From NCBI GenBank assembly GCA_905211615.1, contig CAJMBB010000108.1, positions 1-6,341 on the forward strand: a DNA stretch of 6,341 nucleotides, given 5' to 3'. Below, in pieces: positions 1-4,985 of this stretch. Under the pieces are notes generated by a model. It saw only the letters and a list, made by a program, of their open reading frames with translations. It ran no database searches and was not told the DNA's origin. Every line of letters begins with the position of its first letter. The first letter of the stretch is position 1. This DNA comes from an uncultured Collinsella sp. (GTDB taxonomy: Bacteria > Actinomycetota > Coriobacteriia > Coriobacteriales > Coriobacteriaceae). The translations under genes and the position numbers were made by a program.

Positions 1-17
1 TGCTCTTCTGGGTCTCT

Positions 18-22
18 AGGAG
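18..22 (+). promoter_or_regulatory. Ribosome binding site of the MFS gene
   Basis: AGGAG lies eight bases before the ATG at 31 and fixes that start. The promoter lies outside the window. Confidence 0.8.
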
Positions 23-30
23 TTGTATCA

Positions 31-1296
31 ATGGAAAATGCAAAGTTAAAGAGCAGCAAGGTCTACGCATGGGTTCTCGTAATCGCGCTTGGCCTCATGT
101 CTGCTGGTACGACTGGATCCTATAGCGTAATCGCCGGCTCCTTCGTCGCGCCCGTGTGCGAGGAGTTCGGGTTTGACTATTCAATCTTCTCGTATTACTT
201 TACCGCGACGCTCATCGGTCTTGCGGCGGCGCTTCCGTTTGTCGGAAAACTCATCCCCAAGGTTGTTGGCAAGGTTTGGCTCCCCGTCGTCGAGCTTATT
301 TTGCTCGCTGCCGGCGCAGGCATGGCCTTCTACACCGAAGTCTGGATGTTCATCGCCGCTGGCGCCCTGATTGGCGTTTGCTTCGCCTTCACCACCGGCG
401 TCGCCATGTCCGACGTTATTGACCAGTGGTTCAAAAAATCTGGTGGCCTGGCAATCGGTCTCGCTTGGGCAGTGAACTCGATTTACATGCTCATCATGAG
501 CCCCGTCATCACCTCTGTCATCGAGGCCGCTGGCTGGAGGACTGGCTATCTGGTGCTCGCTGGCGTCTCCGCCGTGCTCATTCTCCCCGCTTCCGTCCTG
601 ATTATCCGCTATAAGCCTCAGGACAAGGGCATGCTGCCCTATGGCTACGTCGAGGGCGAGACGGTCACCGAGACCGAGGAGACGACCGAGGATAGCACAC
701 GTGGCGTTAGCTATGCGCGCGCCATTAAGTCGCCTGCCTTCTTCTTCTGCATCGGCTTCCTCTGTCTCGTTCAGCTCACTTGCTGTATGAACCAGCTCTT
801 CCCGACGTATGCTTCCGAGGTTGGTTTTAGCCCCATGGTGGGCGGCTTCATGGTATCCGCTGCATCGCTCTTCGATCTGTTCCTCAACCCGATCGTCGGC
901 ACCACTTGCGATAGGTTCGGCAGCACGAAGGCCATTCTGGGCTGGCTCGCTGTCTCCATCCTCTCCTTTGTCATGCTCATGATGAGCAGCGGCAACTCGA
1001 CGCTTAGCATCCTCGCAGCAGGCGTGAACGACGTAATGTACGTCATCGCTGGCACTGCCCTGACCGTTTTGGTTATGGATGTCTTTGGCTCCCGCGATTT
1101 CGGTCGCATCTTCGCGCTGATCTGCTCCGTGGGCTATATCGTCGGCGCCTTTGGCATGCCCGTTATGATGAAGGTCTATGAGCTTGTCGGCTCCTTCCAG
1201 GGCGTCTTCATCTTCTGCATCGCATGTAACGTTATTATCGGCCTGTTCTTGCTGCTGGCAAAAAAGACTGGTAAGAACCTCTCCTGGGACGAATAG
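31..1296 (+). CDS. MFS transporter, 12 TM, OFA-like, substrate unknown
   Basis: A 421-residue membrane protein of the major facilitator superfamily, expected to move a small solute across the cytoplasmic membrane. About twelve hydrophobic segments can be drawn, near residues 12-34, 50-72, 84-103, 104-124, 139-160, 170-193, 233-255, 267-289, 301-320, 324-349, 356-380 and 388-410. They split into two six-helix halves around an acidic, Thr/Glu-rich cytoplasmic loop (about 194-232). The stretch DQWFKKSGGLAIG (131-143) resembles the loop and fifth-helix start of oxalate/formate-antiporter-like (OFA) members, and KPQDKGMLPYG (195-205) is also typical of that group. The ATG start follows AGGAG at 18-22 with eight bases of spacing. 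The gene looks complete and monocistronic, with a terminator after it. MFS membership is clear; OFA-type assignment is a resemblance, and no substrate can be read from the sequence. Confidence 0.93.
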   Translation: MENAKLKSSKVYAWVLVIALGLMSAGTTGSYSVIAGSFVAPVCEEFGFDYSIFSYYFTATLIGLAAALPFVGKLIPKVVGKVWLPVVELILLAAGAGMAFYTEVWMFIAAGALIGVCFAFTTGVAMSDVIDQWFKKSGGLAIGLAWAVNSIYMLIMSPVITSVIEAAGWRTGYLVLAGVSAVLILPASVLIIRYKPQDKGMLPYGYVEGETVTETEETTEDSTRGVSYARAIKSPAFFFCIGFLCLVQLTCCMNQLFPTYASEVGFSPMVGGFMVSAASLFDLFLNPIVGTTCDRFGSTKAILGWLAVSILSFVMLMMSSGNSTLSILAAGVNDVMYVIAGTALTVLVMDVFGSRDFGRIFALICSVGYIVGAFGMPVMMKVYELVGSFQGVFIFCIACNVIIGLFLLLAKKTGKNLSWDE

Positions 1297-1346
1297 TTCG
1301 ATTCGTCTTAGACATACGCTGTAGGGCTTAACCTGCAGCCGCTTTG

Positions 1347-1375
1347 GGGCATCGACTAACATCGGTGCCCTTTTT
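1347..1375 (+). terminator. Intrinsic terminator after the MFS gene
   Basis: GGGCATCGA (1347-1355) pairs with TCGGTGCCC (1362-1370), nine pairs with one T-G wobble and a six-base loop CTAACA. Five T residues follow at once (1371-1375). This is the only hairpin in the window with a classical T-tract. It lies 50 bases after the MFS stop. Confidence 0.85.
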
Positions 1376-1380
1376 CATCG

Positions 1381-1413
1381 AATGTGACAAAGGAGCAGCC
1401 ACTTTGTCACATT
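1381..1413. repeat. REP-like palindrome, GTGACAAAG family, copy 1
   Basis: AATGTGACAAAG (1381-1392) and CTTTGTCACATT (1402-1413) are perfect 12-base inverted arms around a nine-base loop GAGCAGCCA. The element starts six bases after the T-tract of the MFS terminator. No T-tract follows on either side, so it is not a second intrinsic terminator. Related elements occur at 1695-1724 and at the window end (6323-6341), which marks it as a dispersed repeat. It resembles short palindromes that I recall as common between genes of Coriobacteriia; the family name is not known to me. Confidence 0.8.
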
Positions 1414-1428
1414 GAGTGGCATGTAAAT

Positions 1429-1611
1429 CGAGGTCTAATACTTTTCCGAGAAGTGAACGGCCATACTTGGACCTCCGAAGCATCGACATTTTTAGACGTC
1501 AAACCCGCAGGATTTGGCTGGCAAAATCGCAGGAAATTGCATCTCGAAAGCGCCGATGCTTCGGGGGCCCGTTTTCACTCGTTCACTTCTCGGGAAAAGT
1601 ATTAGACCTCG
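1429..1611. repeat. MITE-like or long-hairpin element, 183 bases
   Basis: The ends form an inverted repeat: 31 bases at 1429-1459 match the complement of 32 bases at 1580-1611, and the only difference is one extra G in the right arm (CC at 1446-1447 against GGG at 1592-1594). Inside lies a second inverted repeat, CCGAAGCATCG (1475-1485) with CGATGCTTCGG (1554-1564), extendable outward by three more pairs including one wobble. The core (1486-1553) carries a direct repeat CGCAGGA (1506-1512 and 1528-1534). The whole could fold as one interrupted hairpin. No clear target-site duplication is seen next to the ends, and no transposase is present. Open frames crossing it have no recognisable protein. 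Candidates are a non-autonomous mobile element (MITE) or a structured RNA. Bases 1612-1662 beyond it hold nothing I recognise. Confidence 0.75.
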
Positions 1612-1662
1612 TTGTATGGGGTGCGGCTGGAGGGTGGTCATCGTTCAGTAGCTACCTCTTCC

Positions 1663-1692
1663 TTGTGAATCGCCTGAAGCGCAAGGCATAAT
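1663..1692 (+). promoter_or_regulatory. Candidate promoter for the dus gene
   Basis: TTGTGA (1663-1668) matches four of six -35 consensus bases, and CATAAT (1687-1692) five of six -10 bases, with an 18-base spacer. Transcription would start near 1699, so the palindrome at 1695-1724 would open the dus leader. It lies outside the MITE-like element. Prediction by eye only. Confidence 0.5.
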
Positions 1693-1694
1693 GC

Positions 1695-1724
1695 ATGTGA
1701 CAAAGGGACGGCCCCTTTGTTGTG
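1695..1724. repeat. REP-like hairpin, GTGACAAAG family, copy 2, in the dus leader
   Basis: ACAAAGGG (1700-1707) and CCCTTTGT (1713-1720) pair perfectly around ACGGC. The wider sequence begins ATGTGACAAAGGG, as in copy 1, but the outer right arm has changed (TTGTG where TCACA would complete the palindrome). It ends 20 bases before the dus ATG and leaves the ribosome site free. Confidence 0.7.
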
Positions 1725-1744
1725 TTGATATGAGAGAAGAGTAG

Positions 1745-2698
1745 ATGATCCTTTCGCTGGCCCCCATGGAGGGGATTACCGGGCATGTGTTCCGTCGCGT
1801 GCATGCGGAGTGCTTCGGTGCGCTCGATTGCTATTACACGCCGTTTTTGCCGCCGCCGCGGGTGGGAAACCGCTTTGGCGGCAAGGCGTTTAAGGAGATC
1901 GATCCTGCCAATAACCAGGGGCTCAACGTGGTGCCTCAGCTGATGTCCAAGAACGCGGACGAGTTTGTGTGGGCGGCACAGGTGCTCGCCGACATGGGCT
2001 ACCGCGAGGTCAATCTCAACCTGGGTTGCCCTTCGGGAACGGTTGTCGCCAAGGGCAAGGGCTCGGGTTTCTTGCGCAATCTCGACGAGCTCGAGGCGTT
2101 CTTAAGCGATGTGTGCGAGCGGTCGCCGTTGCCGGTGTCGGTAAAGACCAGGCTGGGGCTGGAGAATGACGACGAATACGAGCGCGTGCTCGATCTGTAT
2201 TGCCGCATGCCGTTGGCAGAGCTTATTGTGCATCCGCGCGTGCAAAAGGACCGCTATACGGGTTCGCCGCGCAAAGAGTTTTATGGCGAGACGCTGGAGC
2301 GTGCGCCGTTCCCCGTGGCCTATAACGGTGACATTTTTGATCTTGAGGATATGGACGCGCTGGTGGAGGCCTATCCCGGCACGCGCCATGTGATGTTGGG
2401 GCGTGGCCTGCTCGCGAACCCCGCTCTGGCTCGCATGGTCAAGGGCGGCCCTGCTGCAACGGCTGCTGAGCTGCAGCGCTTCCACGACACGCTGTTTGCG
2501 GCATATGCAGAAGAGATTGGCGGCAATGCGGTCTTCCGCATGAAGGAGTGGTGGTTCTACGCCAAGTGCGCTTTTGCTGATCCCGCTACCGTCCACAAGA
2601 TCGTACGCAAGACCAAAAAGGTCGACGAATACCGCGCTGCCGTCGAGCGCGTCTTTCGCGAACAGCTGCTTGCACCCATAGCTCGCTTCCACGGCTAG
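1745..2698 (+). CDS. tRNA-dihydrouridine synthase (Dus family)
   Basis: An FMN-dependent enzyme that uses NAD(P)H to reduce uridines in the D-loop region of tRNA to dihydrouridine, in the cytoplasm. The 317 residues fit the family length. The N-terminal TIM barrel opens with LAPMEGI (5-11), the Dus signature that also fixes this start. NLGCPS (92-97) carries the catalytic cysteine Cys95; VKTRLG (133-138) supplies the usual flavin-contacting Lys134 and Arg136; VHPR (162-165) holds the conserved His163. NGDI (194-197) and MLGRGLLANP (217-226) are the phosphate-binding end of the barrel. A helical C-terminal domain follows (about 235-317). A weak purine-rich ribosome site, GAGAAG, lies at 1734-1739. 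The short N-terminus resembles DusC more than DusB, but the tRNA position modified cannot be assigned by eye. The gene is alone, converging on the glutaredoxin gene. Confidence 0.95.
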   Translation: MILSLAPMEGITGHVFRRVHAECFGALDCYYTPFLPPPRVGNRFGGKAFKEIDPANNQGLNVVPQLMSKNADEFVWAAQVLADMGYREVNLNLGCPSGTVVAKGKGSGFLRNLDELEAFLSDVCERSPLPVSVKTRLGLENDDEYERVLDLYCRMPLAELIVHPRVQKDRYTGSPRKEFYGETLERAPFPVAYNGDIFDLEDMDALVEAYPGTRHVMLGRGLLANPALARMVKGGPAATAAELQRFHDTLFAAYAEEIGGNAVFRMKEWWFYAKCAFADPATVHKIVRKTKKVDEYRAAVERVFREQLLAPIARFHG

Positions 2699-2701
2699 TT
2701 G

Positions 2702-2753
2702 GTCGTTGGGGACGTTCTTTAACGACTAGTCATTTAAGAACGTCCCCAATGAC
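2702..2753. repeat. REP-like palindrome, GGGGACGTTCTT type
   Basis: TTGGGGACGTTCTT (2706-2719) and its exact complement (2736-2749) form 14 perfect pairs, lengthened outward by one G-T wobble and three pairs to 2702/2753. The 16-base centre contains the self-complementary GACTAGTC (2724-2731). The left arm begins four bases after the dus stop. No T-tract follows on either strand, so it could be a mRNA 3' stabilising hairpin or a dispersed repeat rather than a textbook terminator. Confidence 0.82.
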
Positions 2754-2767
2754 TAGCCACAAAAAGC

Positions 2768-2822
2768 TGTACGTCAGCATCCAAAGATGTCGAAAAATGT
2801 CGACTTTGGATGCTGACGTACA
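2768..2822. repeat. Long palindrome, 19-bp perfect arms
   Basis: TGTACGTCAGCATCCAAAG (2768-2786) is repeated in exact inversion at 2804-2822. The 17-base centre contains the direct repeat ATGTCGA (2787-2793 and 2797-2803). The stem can continue by pairing TCGA with TCGA after a three-base bulge ATG, leaving a six-base loop. It sits 14 bases after the previous palindrome, between convergent genes, and differs from it in sequence. No T-tract follows. The remaining bases up to 2874 show only a GGCCGGCC palindrome at 2851-2858. Confidence 0.82.
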
Positions 2823-2874
2823 TGTTTGGGTCGTATGGGTTGGGGCGTTGGGGCCGGCCGACCGCAATAGCACG

Positions 2875-3120
2875 CTAGAGCAGGTTCTTCTGTACCCACG
2901 CGATGATGTCGCTCGACTCGTAGAGCGGCTTGCCGTCGATGAACAAGCAGGGAACCTGGCGTTTTCCGCCGACGGCGATGAGCGTCTGCTCGGCCTCGGT
3001 ATCGGTCGAGATATTGCGCTCGGGGATGGTCACACCGTTATCGGCAAGGAATCGCTTGACTTTTATGCAATACGGGCAGCCGGTCATAACGTACAGCGTG
3101 AGCTCATGATTAGTAGCCAT
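2875..3120 (-). CDS. Glutaredoxin, dithiol CPYC type
   Basis: A small cytoplasmic thiol-disulfide oxidoreductase of 81 residues, about the length of bacterial Grx3/GrxC. It starts with beta-strand residues LTLYVM, then the active site CPYC (Cys15 and Cys18). QVPCLFIDG holds the cis-proline Pro57, and YESSDI (67-72) is the usual thiol- or glutathione-contacting loop. The ATG at 3120 is preferred because GGAG (complement of 3125-3128) lies four bases upstream; a TTG at 3159 would add 13 unconserved residues. The gene follows the XRE/TipAS regulator on the same strand after 51 bases with no evident terminator, so cotranscription is likely. Many relatives use mycothiol or other thiols in place of glutathione, so NrdH-redoxin or mycoredoxin roles are alternatives; the true reductant is unknown. 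Confidence 0.92.
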   Translation of the reverse strand: MATNHELTLYVMTGCPYCIKVKRFLADNGVTIPERNISTDTEAEQTLIAVGGKRQVPCLFIDGKPLYESSDIIAWVQKNLL

Positions 3121-3171
3121 GGGTCTCCAATCGGTTGAGGTTTCGATTGAAATACCCAAAGCAGCCGCGGT

Positions 3172-3999
3172 CTATGCGCGCGTCAACGACGACTCGATGG
3201 CCTGGACCAGAAACGCCGTGGCTCCGGTGCCGCAGGGCTTGTCGTAGTAGTCAACAAAGCGCTGATCGGCAAGATAGCCGTGGGCGAGGCCCAGGTATGC
3301 TTCGTCTTGGGGCTCGTGTCCCCAGTTAAGGGCAATCCATCGACGGTGCATTGCGACAAGTTTGTGGGCCTCGTTGCTCTCTGGGTCGCCAATGCCCATG
3401 GCAATCGAAAGTTGGCCCAGAACAGCGCGTTCAAGTTCCTTCATGTCGTTCCATGTCTCGGGGTCCATGTCCAGCAGCGCTTCATTTGCTGCATCGATAG
3501 CCTCATCGCCATAGCGTGCCCGCGCTTCGGCGCCGTAGCACTTCTCGTTTTCCTGCACGGTGCGCCAGCGCTCCAGTTGCGGCAGGACGGCGCCCATGAG
3601 CGAGACGGCTTCGTCGAGCGACATGCCGGTGTTTTGCGCCAGCCGCGGGGCGCAATCCTCGATCATCGCCTCCATGGTGGTGTCGTAGGTGTACTTACCG
3701 TGGTTGTAGCACCACTTGCAGTAATGGTCGGTCGTGGCGCCCGTGGCATCGGTGCCGCAGTCGTCGGGCGTGAGTATCATGCCGCAGCTCTGGCAATAAT
3801 GCTCGGGCATTTCGAGCAGGTGGGACAACGGCTCTCCGGTTACGGCGGCAATGAGCTTCATCATGTCGATGCCCGGGGTGACCTCGTCGCGCTCCCAACG
3901 GCTGACGGCTTGGCGCGTGACAAAGAGTTTGGCGGCGAGCTGCTCCTGGGTAAGGTGATGGGCGCGACGAACGGCGATGAGCTTTTCTGCAAAGGCCAT
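3172..3999 (-). CDS. XRE-family regulator with zinc ribbon and TipAS-like domain
   Basis: A 275-residue predicted cytoplasmic transcription factor with three parts. Residues 5-60 are an XRE/Cro-type helix-turn-helix (LTQEQLAAKLFVTRQAVSRWE, with the recognition helix near 28-37). Residues 68-145 form a putative zinc-ribbon domain with Cys69, Cys72, Cys94 and Cys97 (YCQSCG and YCKWCY) and a helical tail. Residues about 152-272 resemble the TipAS ligand-binding domain (RYGDEA at 162-167, HRRWIALNW at 218-226, GYLADQRFVDYYD at 241-253). TipAS domains bind cationic or thiopeptide antibiotics and are usually joined to MerR-type DNA-binding domains. The residue aligned by eye with the thiostrepton-capturing Cys214 of TipAL is Gly237, so covalent capture is not expected. 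AAAGGAG (complement of 4005-4011) lies five bases before the ATG. The gene leads the presumed operon with glutaredoxin. Ligand and targets are unknown. Confidence 0.9.
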   Translation of the reverse strand: MAFAEKLIAVRRAHHLTQEQLAAKLFVTRQAVSRWERDEVTPGIDMMKLIAAVTGEPLSHLLEMPEHYCQSCGMILTPDDCGTDATGATTDHYCKWCYNHGKYTYDTTMEAMIEDCAPRLAQNTGMSLDEAVSLMGAVLPQLERWRTVQENEKCYGAEARARYGDEAIDAANEALLDMDPETWNDMKELERAVLGQLSIAMGIGDPESNEAHKLVAMHRRWIALNWGHEPQDEAYLGLAHGYLADQRFVDYYDKPCGTGATAFLVQAIESSLTRA

Positions 4000-4004
4000 A
4001 GCGG

Positions 4005-4011
4005 CTCCTTT
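4005..4011 (-). promoter_or_regulatory. Ribosome binding site of the XRE/TipAS gene
   Basis: Read on the minus strand, AAAGGAG lies five bases before the ATG at 3999. It is the strongest ribosome site in the window and fixes the start. Confidence 0.8.
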
Positions 4012-4029
4012 CTGCTGGTTGATGGCTTA

Positions 4030-4058
4030 AGCATACGCGGCAGCAGGTGCCCTTCCAA
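4030..4058 (-). promoter_or_regulatory. Candidate promoter of the XRE/TipAS-glutaredoxin operon
   Basis: On the minus strand, TTGGAA (complement of 4053-4058) and TATGCT (complement of 4030-4035) each match four of six consensus bases and are spaced by exactly 17. Transcription would start near 4023, giving a leader of about 23 bases. Confidence 0.5.
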
Positions 4059-4073
4059 GCAACCGTTGGTTGC
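4059..4073. promoter_or_regulatory. Candidate operator, GCAACC-GTT-GGTTGC
   Basis: A perfect inverted repeat of two six-base arms around three bases, ending directly against the -35 box of the regulator promoter. Half-sites of this size and spacing suit a dimeric helix-turn-helix protein, so autoregulation by the adjacent regulator is a natural hypothesis. A second, ten-base palindrome TTGCGCGCAA lies at 4097-4106 on the trmO side. Function is inferred from position alone. Confidence 0.4.
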
Positions 4074-4126
4074 ACGACGGGGACCGCGGCGAAGAATTGC
4101 GCGCAACGCCCCACACCTCCATGCCG

Positions 4127-4132
4127 TACAAT
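4127..4132 (+). promoter_or_regulatory. Candidate -10 box for leaderless trmO
   Basis: TACAAT matches five of six -10 bases and lies seven bases before the ATG at 4140, where transcription would be expected to start. No good -35 is seen at 16-19 bases, and no ribosome site precedes the start. Leaderless transcripts with TANNNT boxes are common in Actinomycetota. Confidence 0.4.
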
Positions 4133-4139
4133 GACCGGC

Positions 4140-4877
4140 ATGGAACCTATCGCACACATACATACCGACCTGCCGCAGAAGTTCGGCATTCCACGCAACA
4201 GCTTTTTGGCGCCTCATCTGCAGGGGCGCATCGTCTTTGAACCGGAATTTGCCTCCAACGCAGCGGTTGAGGGTCTGGACTCCTTCTCTCACCTGTGGCT
4301 GCTGTGGCGCTTCGAAAACGGAACGCCCGGCGGCACGGCTAAGGACATAGCTGCCGATGCCAAAACGCAGGACAGGTCCGGTACCAACGCAAAATGGTCG
4401 AAGACCGTGCGTCCGCCGCGCCTGGGTGGAGCCGAGCGCGTGGGCGTGTTTGCCACGCGCAGTCCGTTTCGCCCTAATTCCATTGGGCTTACCTGCGTCA
4501 AGCTCGATCGCGTCGAGCTCACCGACAATGGTCCCATCATCCATGTGCTGGGGGCCGATCTGCGCGACGGCACGCCCATCTACGATATCAAGCCCTACAT
4601 TCCGTTTGCGGACTGCCACCCGGATGCGACCGGCGGCTGGATTGATGATGCTCCGTGGCAAGAGCTCGACGTCGAGTTCCCACGAGCGCTGCAAGATATG
4701 GTCCCGCCCGCAAAGCTCCCCGGCTTGGTCGAGGTCCTTCGCCAAGATCCGCGCCGCGCGGGCAGCAAGCACGAGCCAAACCGCGTTTACCACTTGGCTT
4801 ACGCCGGGCTCGACATATCGTTTACGGTCGACGGAGCCAGGTTGACGGTAACCGCCATCAACGACGCGCGGGACTAA
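4140..4877 (+). CDS. trmO: tRNA (adenine(37)-N6)-methyltransferase TrmO
   Basis: TrmO (TsaA, YaeB) uses S-adenosylmethionine to methylate N6 of t6A at position 37 of threonine tRNAs, giving m6t6A and improving decoding. The 245 residues contain the family signatures in order: KFGIPRNS (14-21), FSHLWLLW (49-56), TVRPPRLGG (89-97), GVFATRSPFRPN (102-113), DGTPIYDIKPYIPF (143-156) in the beta-barrel catalytic domain, and QDPRRAG (202-208) in the C-terminal domain, where E. coli has DPRPAY. Between FSHLW and TVRPPRLGG it is about 20 residues longer than E. coli YaeB as I recall it. The ATG at 4140 is chosen because homology starts at PIAHI; ATG 4131 is possible, but it overlaps the -10 box. A GTG at 4047 would add 31 unconserved residues through the control region. 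The gene diverges from the XRE regulator. Confidence 0.94.
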   Translation: MEPIAHIHTDLPQKFGIPRNSFLAPHLQGRIVFEPEFASNAAVEGLDSFSHLWLLWRFENGTPGGTAKDIAADAKTQDRSGTNAKWSKTVRPPRLGGAERVGVFATRSPFRPNSIGLTCVKLDRVELTDNGPIIHVLGADLRDGTPIYDIKPYIPFADCHPDATGGWIDDAPWQELDVEFPRALQDMVPPAKLPGLVEVLRQDPRRAGSKHEPNRVYHLAYAGLDISFTVDGARLTVTAINDARD

Positions 4878-4937
4878 CCATCCGTCCGTATCCGTCAAAA
4901 ACAACGCCAAACCCCATGCCAAAACCGCCCACGCTGG

Positions 4938-4965
4938 TGGACAATAACGCCTATCGAAATAGTCT
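4938..4965 (+). promoter_or_regulatory. Possible promoter of the MalY/PatB gene
   Basis: TGGACA (4938-4943) matches five of six -35 bases. TAGTCT (4960-4965), sixteen bases on, is only a weak -10. The 108-base gap after trmO contains no hairpin terminator, so read-through from trmO is also possible. TCCGT occurs three times at 4881-4899, without evident meaning. Confidence 0.3.
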
Positions 4966-4985
4966 ACTTTGCACGGGAGCTCAGC

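Noticed and set aside
1288..1307. Inverted repeat GACGAAT/ATTCGTC over the MFS stop codon, as a terminator
   Set aside because: Only seven mostly AT pairs and no T-tract; a far better terminator lies at 1347-1375.
181..1362. 393-codon open frame on the minus strand
   Set aside because: Antisense shadow of the MFS gene; acidic, low-complexity translation with no motif, and it would start inside the terminator.
1506..1534. Direct repeat CGCAGGA as part of a CRISPR array
   Set aside because: Only two seven-base copies, no regular spacers and no cas genes.
1384..1691. Two overlapping small open frames (73 and 91 codons)
   Set aside because: Both run through the palindrome and the inverted-repeat element, change content across the arms, and have no family signature.
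3118..3159. TTG start adding 13 residues to glutaredoxin
   Set aside because: The added residues are not family-like, while the ATG at 3120 has a GGAG site at proper spacing and gives the normal length.
3280..4134. 284-codon open frame on the plus strand
   Set aside because: Lies opposite the XRE/TipAS gene, whose three domains are clear; its own translation is not recognisable.
4047..4139. GTG start adding 31 residues to TrmO
   Set aside because: The extension is unconserved and would cover the palindromes and the -10 box; TrmO similarity begins at 4140.
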